From NCBI GenBank assembly GCA_949358305.1, contig OX442314.1, positions 55,747,369 through 55,811,368 of the forward strand: a stretch of DNA of 64,000 nt. Direction: 5' to 3'. Under the pieces are notes generated by a model. The model made no database searches. It was not told the origin of the DNA and saw only the letters and a list, made by a program, of their open reading frames with translations. Origin of the DNA: Strigamia acuminata (Eukaryota > Arthropoda > Chilopoda > Geophilomorpha > Linotaeniidae). Positions 30,301-40,029 of the stretch are shown in pieces. Positions within the stretch are counted from its first letter, which is position 1, and each line of letters opens with the position of its first letter. The position numbers and the translations under genes are program-made.

Positions 30301-30404
30301 GGAATTGCCAAAAAACATTAATTTGCAGTTTCGAAAGTTGTTTAAAACTAAATTTAAAAAAGTGCCTCTCATTGCAGCATCTTCACCGACTAGGAGAAAA
30401 ATAA
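27378..30404 (+). CDS. Gypsy-B pol: protease, reverse transcriptase, RNase H
   Basis: 1008 codons overlapping gag by ATGA. Aspartic protease active site LLDSGAQTCVM with Asp178; a basic stretch near 370-420; RT from about 540, catalytic YIDDVI at Asp676/Asp677; RNase H with TDASYSGLGAA at Asp824, ending near VADALSRAP. Beyond about 30280 the coding signal drifts: the ORF ends in low-complexity sequence while another frame reads more protein-like, so a frame change occurs in the A-rich tract around 30300-30410. Integrase is encoded in the next ORF, one frame forward. Confidence 0.9.
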   Translation: MSRPALRAKRLKSKRRASPLINLKEDDPSQVNSTTSPTVITLSEYKPVSSVISSSSSIITSATKASDLQTAVPEAVKDELPKLTDLQPVISKKNPKVTIVSKITKTLPIIKSTSSATTTEAPKEVISPMKVSFVMLTPEELKETQEPIIEITRGDRLCKKAPCVKISWANVACTALLDSGAQTCVMSEDVFQQLHEKMGLDFVNLHERVQVASGDIVDSTKSMQLALRAPIGIIKFICMVLPDAKMDMLLGRDFCTAAGIDIDHARQQWSMVGSNEIRKFMTYEEAKKSESILVLPFAPEETQDPSNPPAAISEIVPTKILRKPDPVSEINCLLLAHRPLQQEIFEYPHDDAQYRVKQVRHRAQRKWSNIWSPKRKETSKISSNLKKTISRKLTLSQFRRLRRLRRKINVIRPIAKQLVAQRAKDINAKKESKINIFSIAQPDNGGNNSKMNINDINFLQYQPSGDPTDLDWIYHQLWNQLTVPQIKLLIKTLQPISQIFREEIGLCNNTEYEVNLKPDFRSIHVPVRPVNPAKKAIIDKYIDKKLQQGIIRRSQSDCAVAPVVVPKKTGEWRTAMDFRPINAQTIPDVYPLPDIDNIFAYLGGAHWFSIIDGREAFHQIGVRKGDERYVAFITHRGLFEYVRMPFGPINGPATLQRAMNKTLAKYLYKFVFVYIDDVIIFSRTFEEHVQHLRLVLEELFNAGFTMNANKTELCQKRLEVLGHIVESGQITPNPKKVMAIQNYPAPTSLRELQRFKGMVGYYQSFIANFSKISEVFRPLLKKDATWIWTDAQQSAFEYLKDQIAIPTLKRRFPSWKKPFILQTDASYSGLGAALMQLNDEGVRIPIAFASRALNSAEKNYKVTEIECLAAVWGVKRFRAYLEMMPFYLESDHQSLKWLFQQREPTGRLARWVLSLSDYKFTFLHCSGCKNKVADALSRAPVDPPEVDDEDDSPEVDEACYLAYFDDCNEWPAPSRNCQKTLICSFESCLKLNLKKCLSLQHLHRLGEK

Positions 30405-30444
30405 GAAAAAATCTCTTATTCCTCGACCTACTGGTAAAAGGAAG

Positions 30445-33015
30445 GTGATTGGAAATGCGCCGACTTCAGGTGCGCAAATTCCATCTTCTACTGGCGTAGC
30501 TACTCCTCCAACGAGGGCACCGCCGGTTACAATCCCTCCAGTTGCACTAACGCCAATTGTGCAACCAACTGCAACACCAAAAGCATCAGTTCCAGTTGCG
30601 CAACCAACCTCACAAGTAAAAACTCCTAATTCATCACCAGTTCGTGTTTCAGTGCCTTTACGAACCCGCCGACAGCGCTCTTTAATCCCAATTCTGATAA
30701 AGAAACGAGGAAGACCACGTAAAATTGATATTGTACCAATTTTATCTCCTCATGCTAAACGAGCAATAGCCACACGAACTCGGGCTAGATTAAAGGATCC
30801 ATCTTTGATTCCTAAAACACCACCATGGCTACCACCCAGGTATGCGGGAACTATTAAAAAGTGGACATTTCCAAAGTTATTGAAATCCCAGCAAGTAGGA
30901 AGGTTGAAGGCAGTGCGACGTAAATCCGCTATTCCTTCCCATGTGGTGAAACCCAAACCTAAATCAGTTTTAATTCCACCACCCTTACCTATTCCTACCC
31001 CTCCTGCAACTCCAATATCCACTCCTATTCCTAGTTCCATTCCTCCTTCGGCAATTATTCCAACCAGAATTCCTGCGCCAATAAATCCGTCTAGTTTTAG
31101 AAAAAAGACTGCTTCGGCACCATCACAATTGCCGACACCTGGAACTTTGGTGGATAAAATACGACGAAATTTCCGTCGAATCACTGGAGTCCCCGCACCA
31201 ATAATTCAACCTGATAGCCACCGAAGGCCTACTACTAAACCTTCTCCTGAAATTCCAAATTTACCAACTCCTTCCCCAACTCCTTCAATTCCTATCACTG
31301 ATTTTCCTGTTATTTCTCCGCGTCAACATTCTGAACCAGTGATGTATGACGATGCGGCGGGACCATCAGGACAGCAGAGGCCAGAGGGATATACTTCGGA
31401 CCCGGATTCTGACTCTACATCATCTGAAGACAGTTTTGGACCCATTCGTGATATGTCGCCACCGACAAGGAGTTATTATGCGCCTCCAACATCAGCGCGA
31501 AGAACTCCGTCGAGATTGCGTCCGCGACGGGAAAGGACAGTAATTGAGGATTCGAGGACTGAAGCAGAGAAGCAAGCCGAATTGGAGCACGATCCACCAA
31601 TCGAACATCCTCCGTTCGAGCTGTTGCCTACTGCTGCTGAAATCATTGCTGCGCAAAGACAGGATCCCTGGTCGCGTGAGTTGATATTTTATTTAACTGC
31701 CCAAATGTTACCACTTGATCCAGATGAGGCTGCCAAAATTGTGGCTGACGCGCAAGATTTCGGCATGTATAAAGAGATGTTATGTCGCTTCCCTCCTGTC
31801 CATATTAATGAAATTAGAAAGAGGCGCCAAATATATCTCCCATTTGAACTCAGAGAAAGATATTTCCGCGCAATGCACTATCCTCCCGTAGTTGGACATA
31901 TGGGGCAAGAACGAACACTCCATCGCATTAAATCGCGCGTATTTTGGCCAAAAATGCGCGAAGATATTCGAACATGGATACAGGTTTGCGAAGCGTGTCA
32001 AAGAGCTAAACCCCTTAACAGGCTCCCATATGGAAAAATGATAATGTCCAGATCGCGCCATCTTTTCTCTGCTATCTACATCGACTATTACGGCAAGAAA
32101 CCTCGATCCACAGAGGGACATTGCTATGCCTTTGTGATGGTCGACTCTGCTAGCCGATGGTTAGACGTACGTCTAACCGAAAACTCAAATATAGCCACTA
32201 CGGTGAAACAAATTCAGAAATTCTGCAAAAGATGGGGTTTTCCCAAGATAATTATTAGCGATAATGCGCCTGCTTTTCGCTCACCAGAGTTTCGTAGCCA
32301 AATCCAGCAACTTGGCGCAATAAATAGATATACCGCCGCATATCACCCGCAAGGTAATATTGCGGAAAGGCTTAACCAATCATTAAAGAACTGTATATTA
32401 GCATATATTGATGATGACCATACTAGATGGGACGTCAACATTGGCTATTTCGTGCTCGCGATTAATTCAGCGTATCAAATTTCTTTAAAGTATTCACCCT
32501 TTAAAATGGTAACAGGCCAGGAAGCTCGATTTCCGGGCGACCTGGATAGCGACACGGATGACGGAGAACCATTGCCGCCCGTGGAAGCTGAGAACTTGCA
32601 CGAACATATGCGTAGAATGCGAGAAAGCGCGATTAACAACTTGCGCAAGTCCCAAATTCGACACAAAAAATGGTTCGATTTAAAACGGCGCCCCCATGAC
32701 TTCCGTCCTGGCGACTGGGTAACTTTGCGCAATCGGCAACCTTCATCTGCCGATAAGCAATTCGCAGCAGGTTTACGCCAACGGACTGAAGGTGTATATA
32801 TTATACATAGATTGGTGGGCCCCAATACAGTAATCCTAATGGATGAAAACGGCCAAAAAACCCAGCCTTATAATGTCGTGGAATTGCGACATTGGTTTTT
32901 TGCCGAGGCCAACTTTTTAACTTTAAAAGACGTTGAAATTATTGATAAACATGTTGAAATTTTTACTGTCAACACTTTGGATATTTTTTCTGCCTATTTT
33001 CTTTCATTTGAGTAA
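30445..33015 (+). CDS. Gypsy-B proline-rich/AT-hook linker plus integrase, up to 856 aa
   Basis: The frame is open from about 30392; the first codon at 30445 is GTG, so expression probably depends on a frameshift from the preceding ORF and not on its own start. Residues 1-390 are Pro/Thr/Ser/Lys-rich with an AT-hook (KKRGRPRK near 86-93). The integrase follows: zinc-binding H...H...CEAC, then the catalytic core with Asp547 (IYIDYYGK), Asp606 (ISDNAPAF) and Glu641 (NIAERLNQ), spacing 58 and 34, and a C-terminal barrel (GDWVTLRNRQP). A linker of this length between RNase H and integrase is not typical of gypsy elements. Confidence 0.85.
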   Translation: MIGNAPTSGAQIPSSTGVATPPTRAPPVTIPPVALTPIVQPTATPKASVPVAQPTSQVKTPNSSPVRVSVPLRTRRQRSLIPILIKKRGRPRKIDIVPILSPHAKRAIATRTRARLKDPSLIPKTPPWLPPRYAGTIKKWTFPKLLKSQQVGRLKAVRRKSAIPSHVVKPKPKSVLIPPPLPIPTPPATPISTPIPSSIPPSAIIPTRIPAPINPSSFRKKTASAPSQLPTPGTLVDKIRRNFRRITGVPAPIIQPDSHRRPTTKPSPEIPNLPTPSPTPSIPITDFPVISPRQHSEPVMYDDAAGPSGQQRPEGYTSDPDSDSTSSEDSFGPIRDMSPPTRSYYAPPTSARRTPSRLRPRRERTVIEDSRTEAEKQAELEHDPPIEHPPFELLPTAAEIIAAQRQDPWSRELIFYLTAQMLPLDPDEAAKIVADAQDFGMYKEMLCRFPPVHINEIRKRRQIYLPFELRERYFRAMHYPPVVGHMGQERTLHRIKSRVFWPKMREDIRTWIQVCEACQRAKPLNRLPYGKMIMSRSRHLFSAIYIDYYGKKPRSTEGHCYAFVMVDSASRWLDVRLTENSNIATTVKQIQKFCKRWGFPKIIISDNAPAFRSPEFRSQIQQLGAINRYTAAYHPQGNIAERLNQSLKNCILAYIDDDHTRWDVNIGYFVLAINSAYQISLKYSPFKMVTGQEARFPGDLDSDTDDGEPLPPVEAENLHEHMRRMRESAINNLRKSQIRHKKWFDLKRRPHDFRPGDWVTLRNRQPSSADKQFAAGLRQRTEGVYIIHRLVGPNTVILMDENGQKTQPYNVVELRHWFFAEANFLTLKDVEIIDKHVEIFTVNTLDIFSAYFLSFE

Positions 33016-33818
33016 TTTTCTTCTATTTTTTTAAGCTAAATAAAAAAAGGGAAAACACAAACAAGAAAAAAAAAAAAACAAAAAAAAAAAAAAAAAACCA
33101 AGTGTAATCCGGTGTAAATCTATCTTTACTACCTATTTTGTTTAAAAACTATTTTTCCTTTCATTTTAAATTTATTCATCCTAATTTTTATGTTATTTTA
33201 TATTTTCTTCATATTTTATATTTAATGTTTTGTGTTATGTATTTTATGTTCCTATTCGGTCACTCGAAAATGACTAAGTCCATTTCAATCAGGGACTATT
33301 TGTGTCACCAGAGTGCGCGACGCCAATTAACCTCTAAACAATAGCACGTGGCTATTTCCACAATTCATTTAAATTATTCAATCAATATAATTTATGCGCA
33401 CTTTATTTAAATTAATATTCTGTGTTCTGAATTATTACTTGTTTATCTCACCATCCTTATTTAATCACTTTAAAACAAGAGTTTTGAGCGAAGACAACCT
33501 TCGTTAACTTCCGAATTCCAACACTGAATGTCGCCCTTCAATTGCAATTAGTTAGTGTTTAACCTCGAACCCGACTTTATTACATGTGCGAGTTTTCAAT
33601 CGTTCATCGAAGCTTCTCGAAGCAAAGTTTTACGACTCGTTACATTCCTAGGAATATTCTTTAGTCCTCGTTGTTTGTTTCGTTCTGTGCGCGTTCGTGT
33701 TGTTGCGCTTGATAATTGTGAGTATCGTTTGTCAAACGTATTATTTGTTCTGTGTATTTATATAAGCATTGCCTCCACCAACTTAGGCGCATTATACTCA
33801 ATACCTATCAAAACCAAC
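33016..33818 (+). other. Gypsy-B pol to ORF3 spacer with internal AATAAA and A-rich tract
   Basis: AATAAA at 33039-33044 is followed 20 bases later by an almost pure A run (33064-33098). After that come AT-rich sequence and possible splice acceptors near 33767 (TATTTATATAAG) and 33787 (CACCAACTTAG). Confidence 0.5.
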
Positions 33819-36092
33819 ATGGCTTCCAATCGGGACGAGGAACCCTTTGTAGAAGCATTCGGTACGGGTTTTCCGAGCCACGAGATATGCCCGGTCTGCT
33901 CAGGCCATGGTATGGAGGAGGACCCGCCGCGAGCCGCTCTCACCTGTCGAGCGTGCAACGGGAATGGCGACTTGCCGAGGGATTTATTCGCGGTTTGGAT
34001 GAGACAGATTTTTGGATGGGTGTTACGTCGACGCAGGCAAGACAACATAAATATTGGCGGCGTTACGTTTCCGCCGTTTAGGTCGCTCAACGAAAGTCCG
34101 GCTTCAATTCTGCGATTTGAGACGGTACACCGCTGGTATTGGCAGCGTGCGCGACGATTGGCGCAGACAAGTCATATTAATCTTCGACAATGGATTTACC
34201 CTGGTACCAACATCGCCCAACTTCTTGATTCACCGGCTGAGGACCCATTACATCGTGAGCAGTCGTCGACGCGTGCAATAATGGGACGAGAAGTTATTTC
34301 ATCTCTTCAGGAAACCCTCGATGGTAATGTACACCAGGTTCAAGAGGCTATTGCGCGGGCTGTTGCGCATTTGTCGGATTTGCCAGTCGAATCTGATGAT
34401 AGCTGGAGCAGTGGTGACGATGATGCGTTATTTGCAAGCGCCTCGTCGCGGTTTGAAGCGCAACCTAGCCTGACACCTGCATCCCCGGATTTGACTTTGA
34501 ATTTATGTTGTGAATGCGACAGTGCAGTATCAGACGGAAGGATAGAACAGGAAAACGAGGAGATTGAGCGGGAACGGGCCAGCACGCCGCCAGTGCGAGA
34601 CTGTGGATCCGAGTTGAGTACTACTCCGCCATTATTAGGATCAATCAATGAGGTAATCATCGAGACACCTCCTGATCAAGTTATAAATGCGCAAGGACCT
34701 GAGAAGAAAGCAAGGGATCCGCGTACAGTCAATTTGCCACAATCCCCAACCAGAAGACCAGTCTCAGGTGAACTGAGTAGGCGAGCAACAGTAAAGATTG
34801 TACCTCGTGAGACTTCGCAAAAATCCAAAATTCCTGTCCTTATATCTCATTTTCGAGTTGTACCAAATGCACTCCCGGGAAACACCAGCGCAACTATACC
34901 CCCTAACAGCACAGTAACTATTTCTGATCGACTATACTTGACAGGGTCGCATTTAGAATCAGCGCAACCCCAGCTGGGCGATGGTACATCAACAACTACG
35001 TCAGCTACTCATTGTGATTTATTCACAGACAGGTCTGGAATTAGCACAAAACCGGTGCATACGTTTGAAGTTATTTACGAATTATTGAACCGATATGAGG
35101 TAAATGTATATGCGCAAGATGTGCATTCCTCACCATCCAGATTCTATATGGAGCGTCGAGGTTGGATAACTTTGATAAATTTTATGATGGACCGTGATTT
35201 TAATATCCTACAAGCCGATTTTCAAGAAGTATTTAACGAAATGCTTCTACGCATACGTACCATGTCCAACCAGATTCAGCATCGCTTGAGTCAATGTGAC
35301 CTTTACGACCGCGTAAATGCGCTGGAGTTATTAATATGGGTAATGCATGAGGAGGTCTCCCAAGTGCTTCACCAGGTTCTAAGGCGACGTGAGCAACGTG
35401 AGGGAGGCGACGAACGACAAAATCCGGAATACCGAAGAAGGTATGAAATGGAGAGGAAACAACTCGCCGACCGACATCACGTAGATAGAAGGGGAGGCGA
35501 CGAGCGACGAAATCTGGAATATATGCGAAGATATGAGATGGAGATAGAACGGCTCGGCGAGCGACATTGGGCAGATAGACGAGCAGTGGAGGAGGCTAGT
35601 GAGGATGAGTTTAAACGACGACGGGAACGGACCCGCTTAGCCGAATTGCGCGAAATACGGTGTTCGACTGTCTATCGATACGTGTTCCTGCCTCCTGCCC
35701 CCCGCACAAGACGAGGTGAGTGGGATGCAACCCAACCATTCATAACTTTGGAACTTCTTCCAAGCTTGATGCCTCCCACCACGATTCGTTGTAATTTTGC
35801 TGAGGGAGAACAAGGATGTCTCCAATTTGATATGTCGATTCGGGCTCAGCGACAGCTTTTCCGATCTTTAGCCATTGCGGACTTGCATATGTTTCGTTCG
35901 GAGGCTGATCCGCTGTTGCATCTTCTCTACCGAAGGTATGGAGAATATTTTTTAGCTCACTGTCTTTTCGAAATAAATCGGCAGGGCGCACGTACATTCC
36001 AAGATGCGCGACGTGTTGTGGTAGAAGTGGCATTTAATATGCTAATCTATTTCCGAGATCCTCAACATCGTCAAACCTTGGAATTCGAGTGA
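33819..36092 (+). CDS. Gypsy-B third ORF, unknown function, 757 aa
   Basis: The start is chosen at 33819 (aaccaacATGG, MASNRDEEPF), a strong Kozak site inside a longer open frame. Near the N-terminus are two CXXCXGXG motifs (CPVCSGHG from residue 24, CRACNGNG from residue 43), the signature of the DnaJ cysteine-rich zinc domain, here with two of the usual four. Then a Trp/Arg-rich part, a long acidic and Ser/Pro-rich middle, and a perfect-length tandem duplication of 30 residues (529-558 and 559-588, GGDERQNPEYRRRYEMERKQ type) with coiled-coil character, then a globular-looking C-terminus (FEINRQGARTFQDARRVVVE). No signal peptide, TM or envelope hallmarks in this stretch. Not alignable by eye to the Gypsy-A third ORF. 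Function unknown. Confidence 0.7.
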   Translation: MASNRDEEPFVEAFGTGFPSHEICPVCSGHGMEEDPPRAALTCRACNGNGDLPRDLFAVWMRQIFGWVLRRRRQDNINIGGVTFPPFRSLNESPASILRFETVHRWYWQRARRLAQTSHINLRQWIYPGTNIAQLLDSPAEDPLHREQSSTRAIMGREVISSLQETLDGNVHQVQEAIARAVAHLSDLPVESDDSWSSGDDDALFASASSRFEAQPSLTPASPDLTLNLCCECDSAVSDGRIEQENEEIERERASTPPVRDCGSELSTTPPLLGSINEVIIETPPDQVINAQGPEKKARDPRTVNLPQSPTRRPVSGELSRRATVKIVPRETSQKSKIPVLISHFRVVPNALPGNTSATIPPNSTVTISDRLYLTGSHLESAQPQLGDGTSTTTSATHCDLFTDRSGISTKPVHTFEVIYELLNRYEVNVYAQDVHSSPSRFYMERRGWITLINFMMDRDFNILQADFQEVFNEMLLRIRTMSNQIQHRLSQCDLYDRVNALELLIWVMHEEVSQVLHQVLRRREQREGGDERQNPEYRRRYEMERKQLADRHHVDRRGGDERRNLEYMRRYEMEIERLGERHWADRRAVEEASEDEFKRRRERTRLAELREIRCSTVYRYVFLPPAPRTRRGEWDATQPFITLELLPSLMPPTTIRCNFAEGEQGCLQFDMSIRAQRQLFRSLAIADLHMFRSEADPLLHLLYRRYGEYFLAHCLFEINRQGARTFQDARRVVVEVAFNMLIYFRDPQHRQTLEFE

Positions 36093-37978
36093 ACAACAAT
36101 CCTAAACGTGACTTTGTGTGCGCAGGTTTTTTGCAAATTGAAGTCAGGAGATCACATCAATGGGCGTTTCGTAAAATTCCTCCGCTTCGGCGTTGAGTTG
36201 AAGGACTTGATACGAGGATCCTGGTGATTTGCGAAGACTTTGTGCGCACTTCAACCTACCATTCATCATTATTTTGTGTTTTCATCATATTTTCATCTCT
36301 AATTGTGTCCAAAATGCGCCGCCAGATCGTGGATCTCTGGTAAATGCCCTAATAAAACATCTCCGCATTTGTGCGTTGAGTTTGGGCTGGCCTGCATTTA
36401 AAAATCCTCACGGTATCCACAACCAACATTCATCATCATCTTTAAATCTTCATCATTTTCCCGTTCCGCCATGCGATTCCATTGATGAGGCGCTCCGTAA
36501 AATATCTCTCGAGTTGGAGGACTTGATGGAACGAGCTTGGGCAGCGGTAATGTGTTGATTTGAAGAACAAATAACTATTATTAGTGTTTCATCATAGGTG
36601 TTATTATTTTTGCGCAACTTTTCAATTGTGATAATTCTCACTGATAATTTATATTTTTATTTAATTATTTTTACGTTTTTAGTGCTTTAGAATCGGACAA
36701 TTAGATTTTTAGTGCTACAATTATGTTTTTATTTAAGTGCAATTATGATTTTGATAATTTTTTTAGTTATATTATTGAAATATCTATTTTTGTTTAATAT
36801 CTTTCTGTGCCATAATCATTCCAGAATTACCTTCATTTAATTATAACAATCGTCCTAAAGATTAGGAATTTAATTCTATTTAATTTTGAATTTAATTTCA
36901 TTTGATTTCAGTTAACCTTTATTTTAGCGCAATTATTCTGGAATGATCCAAGTTAGTATTCAATGTTTAAATTTATTTAATGAATATTTTTCTTTAATTA
37001 TTTAGCATTTAATCAAGATTATTGTGATACTTTTTTGACCCTTCATTTAATTTTGTGATATTTTCTGATCAACATATTTAATTCCGTGGCAATACGAGTA
37101 GTATTGTGCGCGCGGGTATTTGTTATGTTTTATAATATTTTATATGTTTCTATTTTCCATTTCATTCATAGAATTAATAACCTAAATTATCCTTGCGCAA
37201 AGTTTCGCGCATCCATTTAAAAGTTCCTAATTAATTTGAAATCATACTTACCTTATGCAGGTTGCATAATTTTGTACCTTACCTTTATTTTGTATTTGTT
37301 TTGCGCAATTACGCGCATCCTACCATAACATAAATACCCAATTTGATATTAATAAATCCCATCCTGATTCTTGATAATTCTCATGTGTCAGCTCTTTATT
37401 TTTGTTTAATTTAAAATTGTTTATTCGATGATTTTTATACAAAAAGCAGAAGTTTGTTTATACAAAAAAGTAAAAGTGTTTAAAATTTTTATTTCATAAA
37501 TTGTTTGGGTAAAGTGTATAGACTCTCGTCCGTCCTAGGTATCGTCGGCCCCTTTAGGTTTAGTGTTCGCCCTCCTTGTGTCGTCCCTGTTCGTCTTGTG
37601 ATTTCGAGTAGAATGATTTAAAATTTACCATTGTGACTTTACAAAAATCTTAGTTTAAATTTATTTTCAAAAGCCATGGTGATTTATTAATTCTCTGTCT
37701 CTAATAATTTAATTGATTTTTGATATTTAATTTGGTATTGTTTAACTTTTGTTTATTATTTTGACAAGGTTGTTAAGTTTTTGCACCACGTGCATTATTT
37801 TTGACAAAGTTGTTAAGTCTTTGCGCAGACGCGCATCATTCTTTTTTGTTGTTTAATTTATTTAATTTATTTTTTGAGAATTTGTATAGTTTTTGCGCAT
37901 GGCGCATTATTATTGTATGACTTTCCTTGTCTCTTATCCTTTTATTCTCTTCGATAAATCTCGAATAATAAAAGCCTA
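36093..37978 (+). other. Gypsy-B 3' non-coding region
   Basis: 1.9 kb of AT-rich sequence without credible ORFs, but repeatedly punctuated by GCGC words (TTGCGCAA, TGCGCAT, CGCGCATCC), often in close pairs. Confidence 0.6.
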
Positions 37979-37990
37979 AGGGGGGAGGGA
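37979..37990 (+). promoter_or_regulatory. Polypurine tract of Gypsy-B
   Basis: AGGGGGGAGGGA immediately before the 3' LTR. Confidence 0.8.
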
Positions 37991-38662
37991 TGTCACGGGC
38001 AGGTTACCCACCCTTCTTTTTTATTCATTTCTAACTTAGACTGACCCAATCTTAAGTTTTCTTATTTTTTCCCAATCTTTCTTTTCATCTAACATTGATG
38101 AATCATCTCTAAATATATGCGCAGCCTCATTGCGCGCATCTTATTATTTCCAACAATTAACCTTATTTTATACCTTCCACCCCCTCACCCACTCCAATCG
38201 ACCTGGTCACATGACTCATGTTTACCTGGTCGCTACTTTTATCCATAATCCACACTTCTCATACCTCTTTCAACGAGTTAACACCTCTTAGATTGAATTG
38301 AGTTTGTCAATCTTTATTTTGCGCTTTAACACGCGCCCCTTCTAATTTAACACTTAATAGCGCCTCTTTTTGCCCACCTTTTATCCCTTCGCATGCCTGT
38401 GACATCCTACGCCCACCCGCATACGAATATCACTGCGCATACTCATTCTTTTTAAACGTAAAGACCCACAACGTGAGATTGAGCCCGTCGAATATAAATA
38501 ATGTGTGTTACAGCGAGTTAGGTTTATTCACCGTCCGATATCCGCATATGACGATGGCACAAACAGAGTAAATCTACGAACTTTGCCCGCTGATTTGCGC
38601 TAACATTACCTTGCGCGTAAATTCAGATCAAATCAATTAAACATCTAAGTTGATTCGTAACA
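37991..38662 (+). repeat. 3' LTR of Gypsy-B
   Basis: Same length and, by reading, same sequence as 24635-25306. Followed by the GGTA duplication. Confidence 0.95.
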
Positions 38663-38890
38663 GGTATATGGGTTTTACAAGTTTGGAAATTAGATTTACA
38701 AACAATTGAAAAAAGTTTTTTCTCAGCATATTCACAATCTAGGAAAGAGACCATTTCCATGATTTTTTTTACAATAACTTTACAAACATTTTCAATTGTG
38801 TAATTTTGAAATTTTATAATATTATAATAAATTTCCAATGTAAGTTATTTCCAATACATTTTCACAGGTAATATACCAAGCACGATGTGC

Positions 38891-39009
38891 AATTGTCGGG
38901 ATAATTAGGTCAGCACGAATCTGCTTGCCTGATAAGATCACGAATGCCCGTCAGGGCAGGAGTGATCTTATCTGACAAGAAGATGAGTGCTGACCTAATC
39001 CCGACAATT
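38891..39009. repeat. 119-bp imperfect hairpin element
   Basis: AATTGTCGGGAT(aat)TAGGTCAGCAC at the left matches GTGCTGACCTAATCCCGACA at the right in reverse, and an inner pair (GATAAGATCAC/GTGATCTTATC) extends the stem. A short MITE or structured RNA; no flanking duplication recognised. Confidence 0.6.
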
Positions 39010-39349
39010 AAGCAAGCGCGAGGTGTATTTGATACGAGAATTTACTGATAGAAAGTATAGTCCGATAGTCAATCGTATCCAAACTGGCCTCGCCCCATCG
39101 TAAAGAGGCGGCCGCCATGATGCTTGGTTTGTAAAGCAACAACAATCGTTTTGCCGACCAATCCCGATGTGCGTAACAAACCGCATTTGACGTTTGATGC
39201 TTGGTTCGTAAAGGCCCCACTGGGGGGCGCTGGCACCAGAAAAATTAAGCGGGAAGAGTGGAAAGAGTCACTGCAAAAAATTTCGGATTTCCAAAAAAAC
39301 AGTCATTGTAAAGTTAATGGTGAAATTGGATAAATTCCAGTTTTGAAAT

Positions 39350-39665
39350 ATAATGGAAAGGAAATGTGAAATATTTTATGGAAAGTTGAATTTCTGTAAA
39401 TTTACAACACTGAAAGATGATATTGTAAGTTTTTGTTAAATGTATGTAAAGCTAATGTAAATTAAGTTTGGAAATTTAAATTTATGTAAATTTTCAACAC
39501 TGAAAGATGACATTTTAGTTTTTGTTAAATGTGTGGAAAGCTAATGTAAACTAGGTTTGGAAATTTAAATTTCTATAAATTTTCAACACTGAAAGATGAT
39601 GTTGCAAAGTATTGTAATTGTATGGAATGTTAATGTAAATTAGATTTGGAAATTTGTATTTCCAT
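39350..39665 (+). repeat. Tandem repeat, about 90-bp unit, three copies
   Basis: CAACACTGAAAGATGA recurs at 39405, 39495 and 39584, each followed by TTTTGTTAAATGT-like and TTTGGAAATTTAAATTT-like blocks. Non-coding satellite. Confidence 0.75.
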
Positions 39666-40029
39666 TCATTTCACAAGCCTAAAAATTAATGACTAAAGAT
39701 CCTATGTTTCCAGCTTTTGAAATTTATGGGTTCATCATCAGATGGCGAACATAATTCAAAACTAATTCAAAATTTATATTTATTAAATGTGGGATTGGTT
39801 TTATCATTTCTACTCCAACAAATAATTAGATTATTATTGTTAGAGTTAGATAAATTAAAAAGTTGACACAAATTTTGTAGTGTAACATTTTAATTTGATT
39901 CTAGAATTTGTTACACCATCATATCAATGCCAGTTTTTATCATTACCTTCAGTTGATTTTGCTCATTTTTTGTATTAGGCTATGATTATAGCCTTGGTTT
40001 ATGAATTTAAGATCAAGATTATTGGATTC

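Larger units (their letters stand above)
24635..38662 (+). mobile_element. Gypsy-B: complete Ty3/gypsy element with a third ORF
   Basis: 672-bp LTRs (24635-25306 and 37991-38662), same length and apparently identical, TG...CA ends, target duplication GGTA (24631-24634 and 38663-38666). Contents: gag, protease-RT-RNase H, a proline-rich plus integrase ORF, a third ORF and a 1.9-kb non-coding tail. At 14.0 kb it is much larger than a usual 5-8-kb gypsy element. Confidence 0.95.

Noticed and set aside
33555-33818. Hydrophobic N-terminal extension (VLFVLCIYISIAS) of Gypsy-B ORF3 as a signal peptide
   Set aside because: It precedes the much better ATG at 33819 and overlaps likely splice acceptors; probably leader sequence.
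39124-39333. 69-aa ORF after the 38.9 kb hairpin
   Set aside because: Partly plausible composition (KREEWKESLQKIS) but no start context, homology or neighbouring exon that I can support.
39350-39665. CRISPR-like array
   Set aside because: Units are contiguous 90-bp satellites without unique spacers, in a eukaryotic genome.
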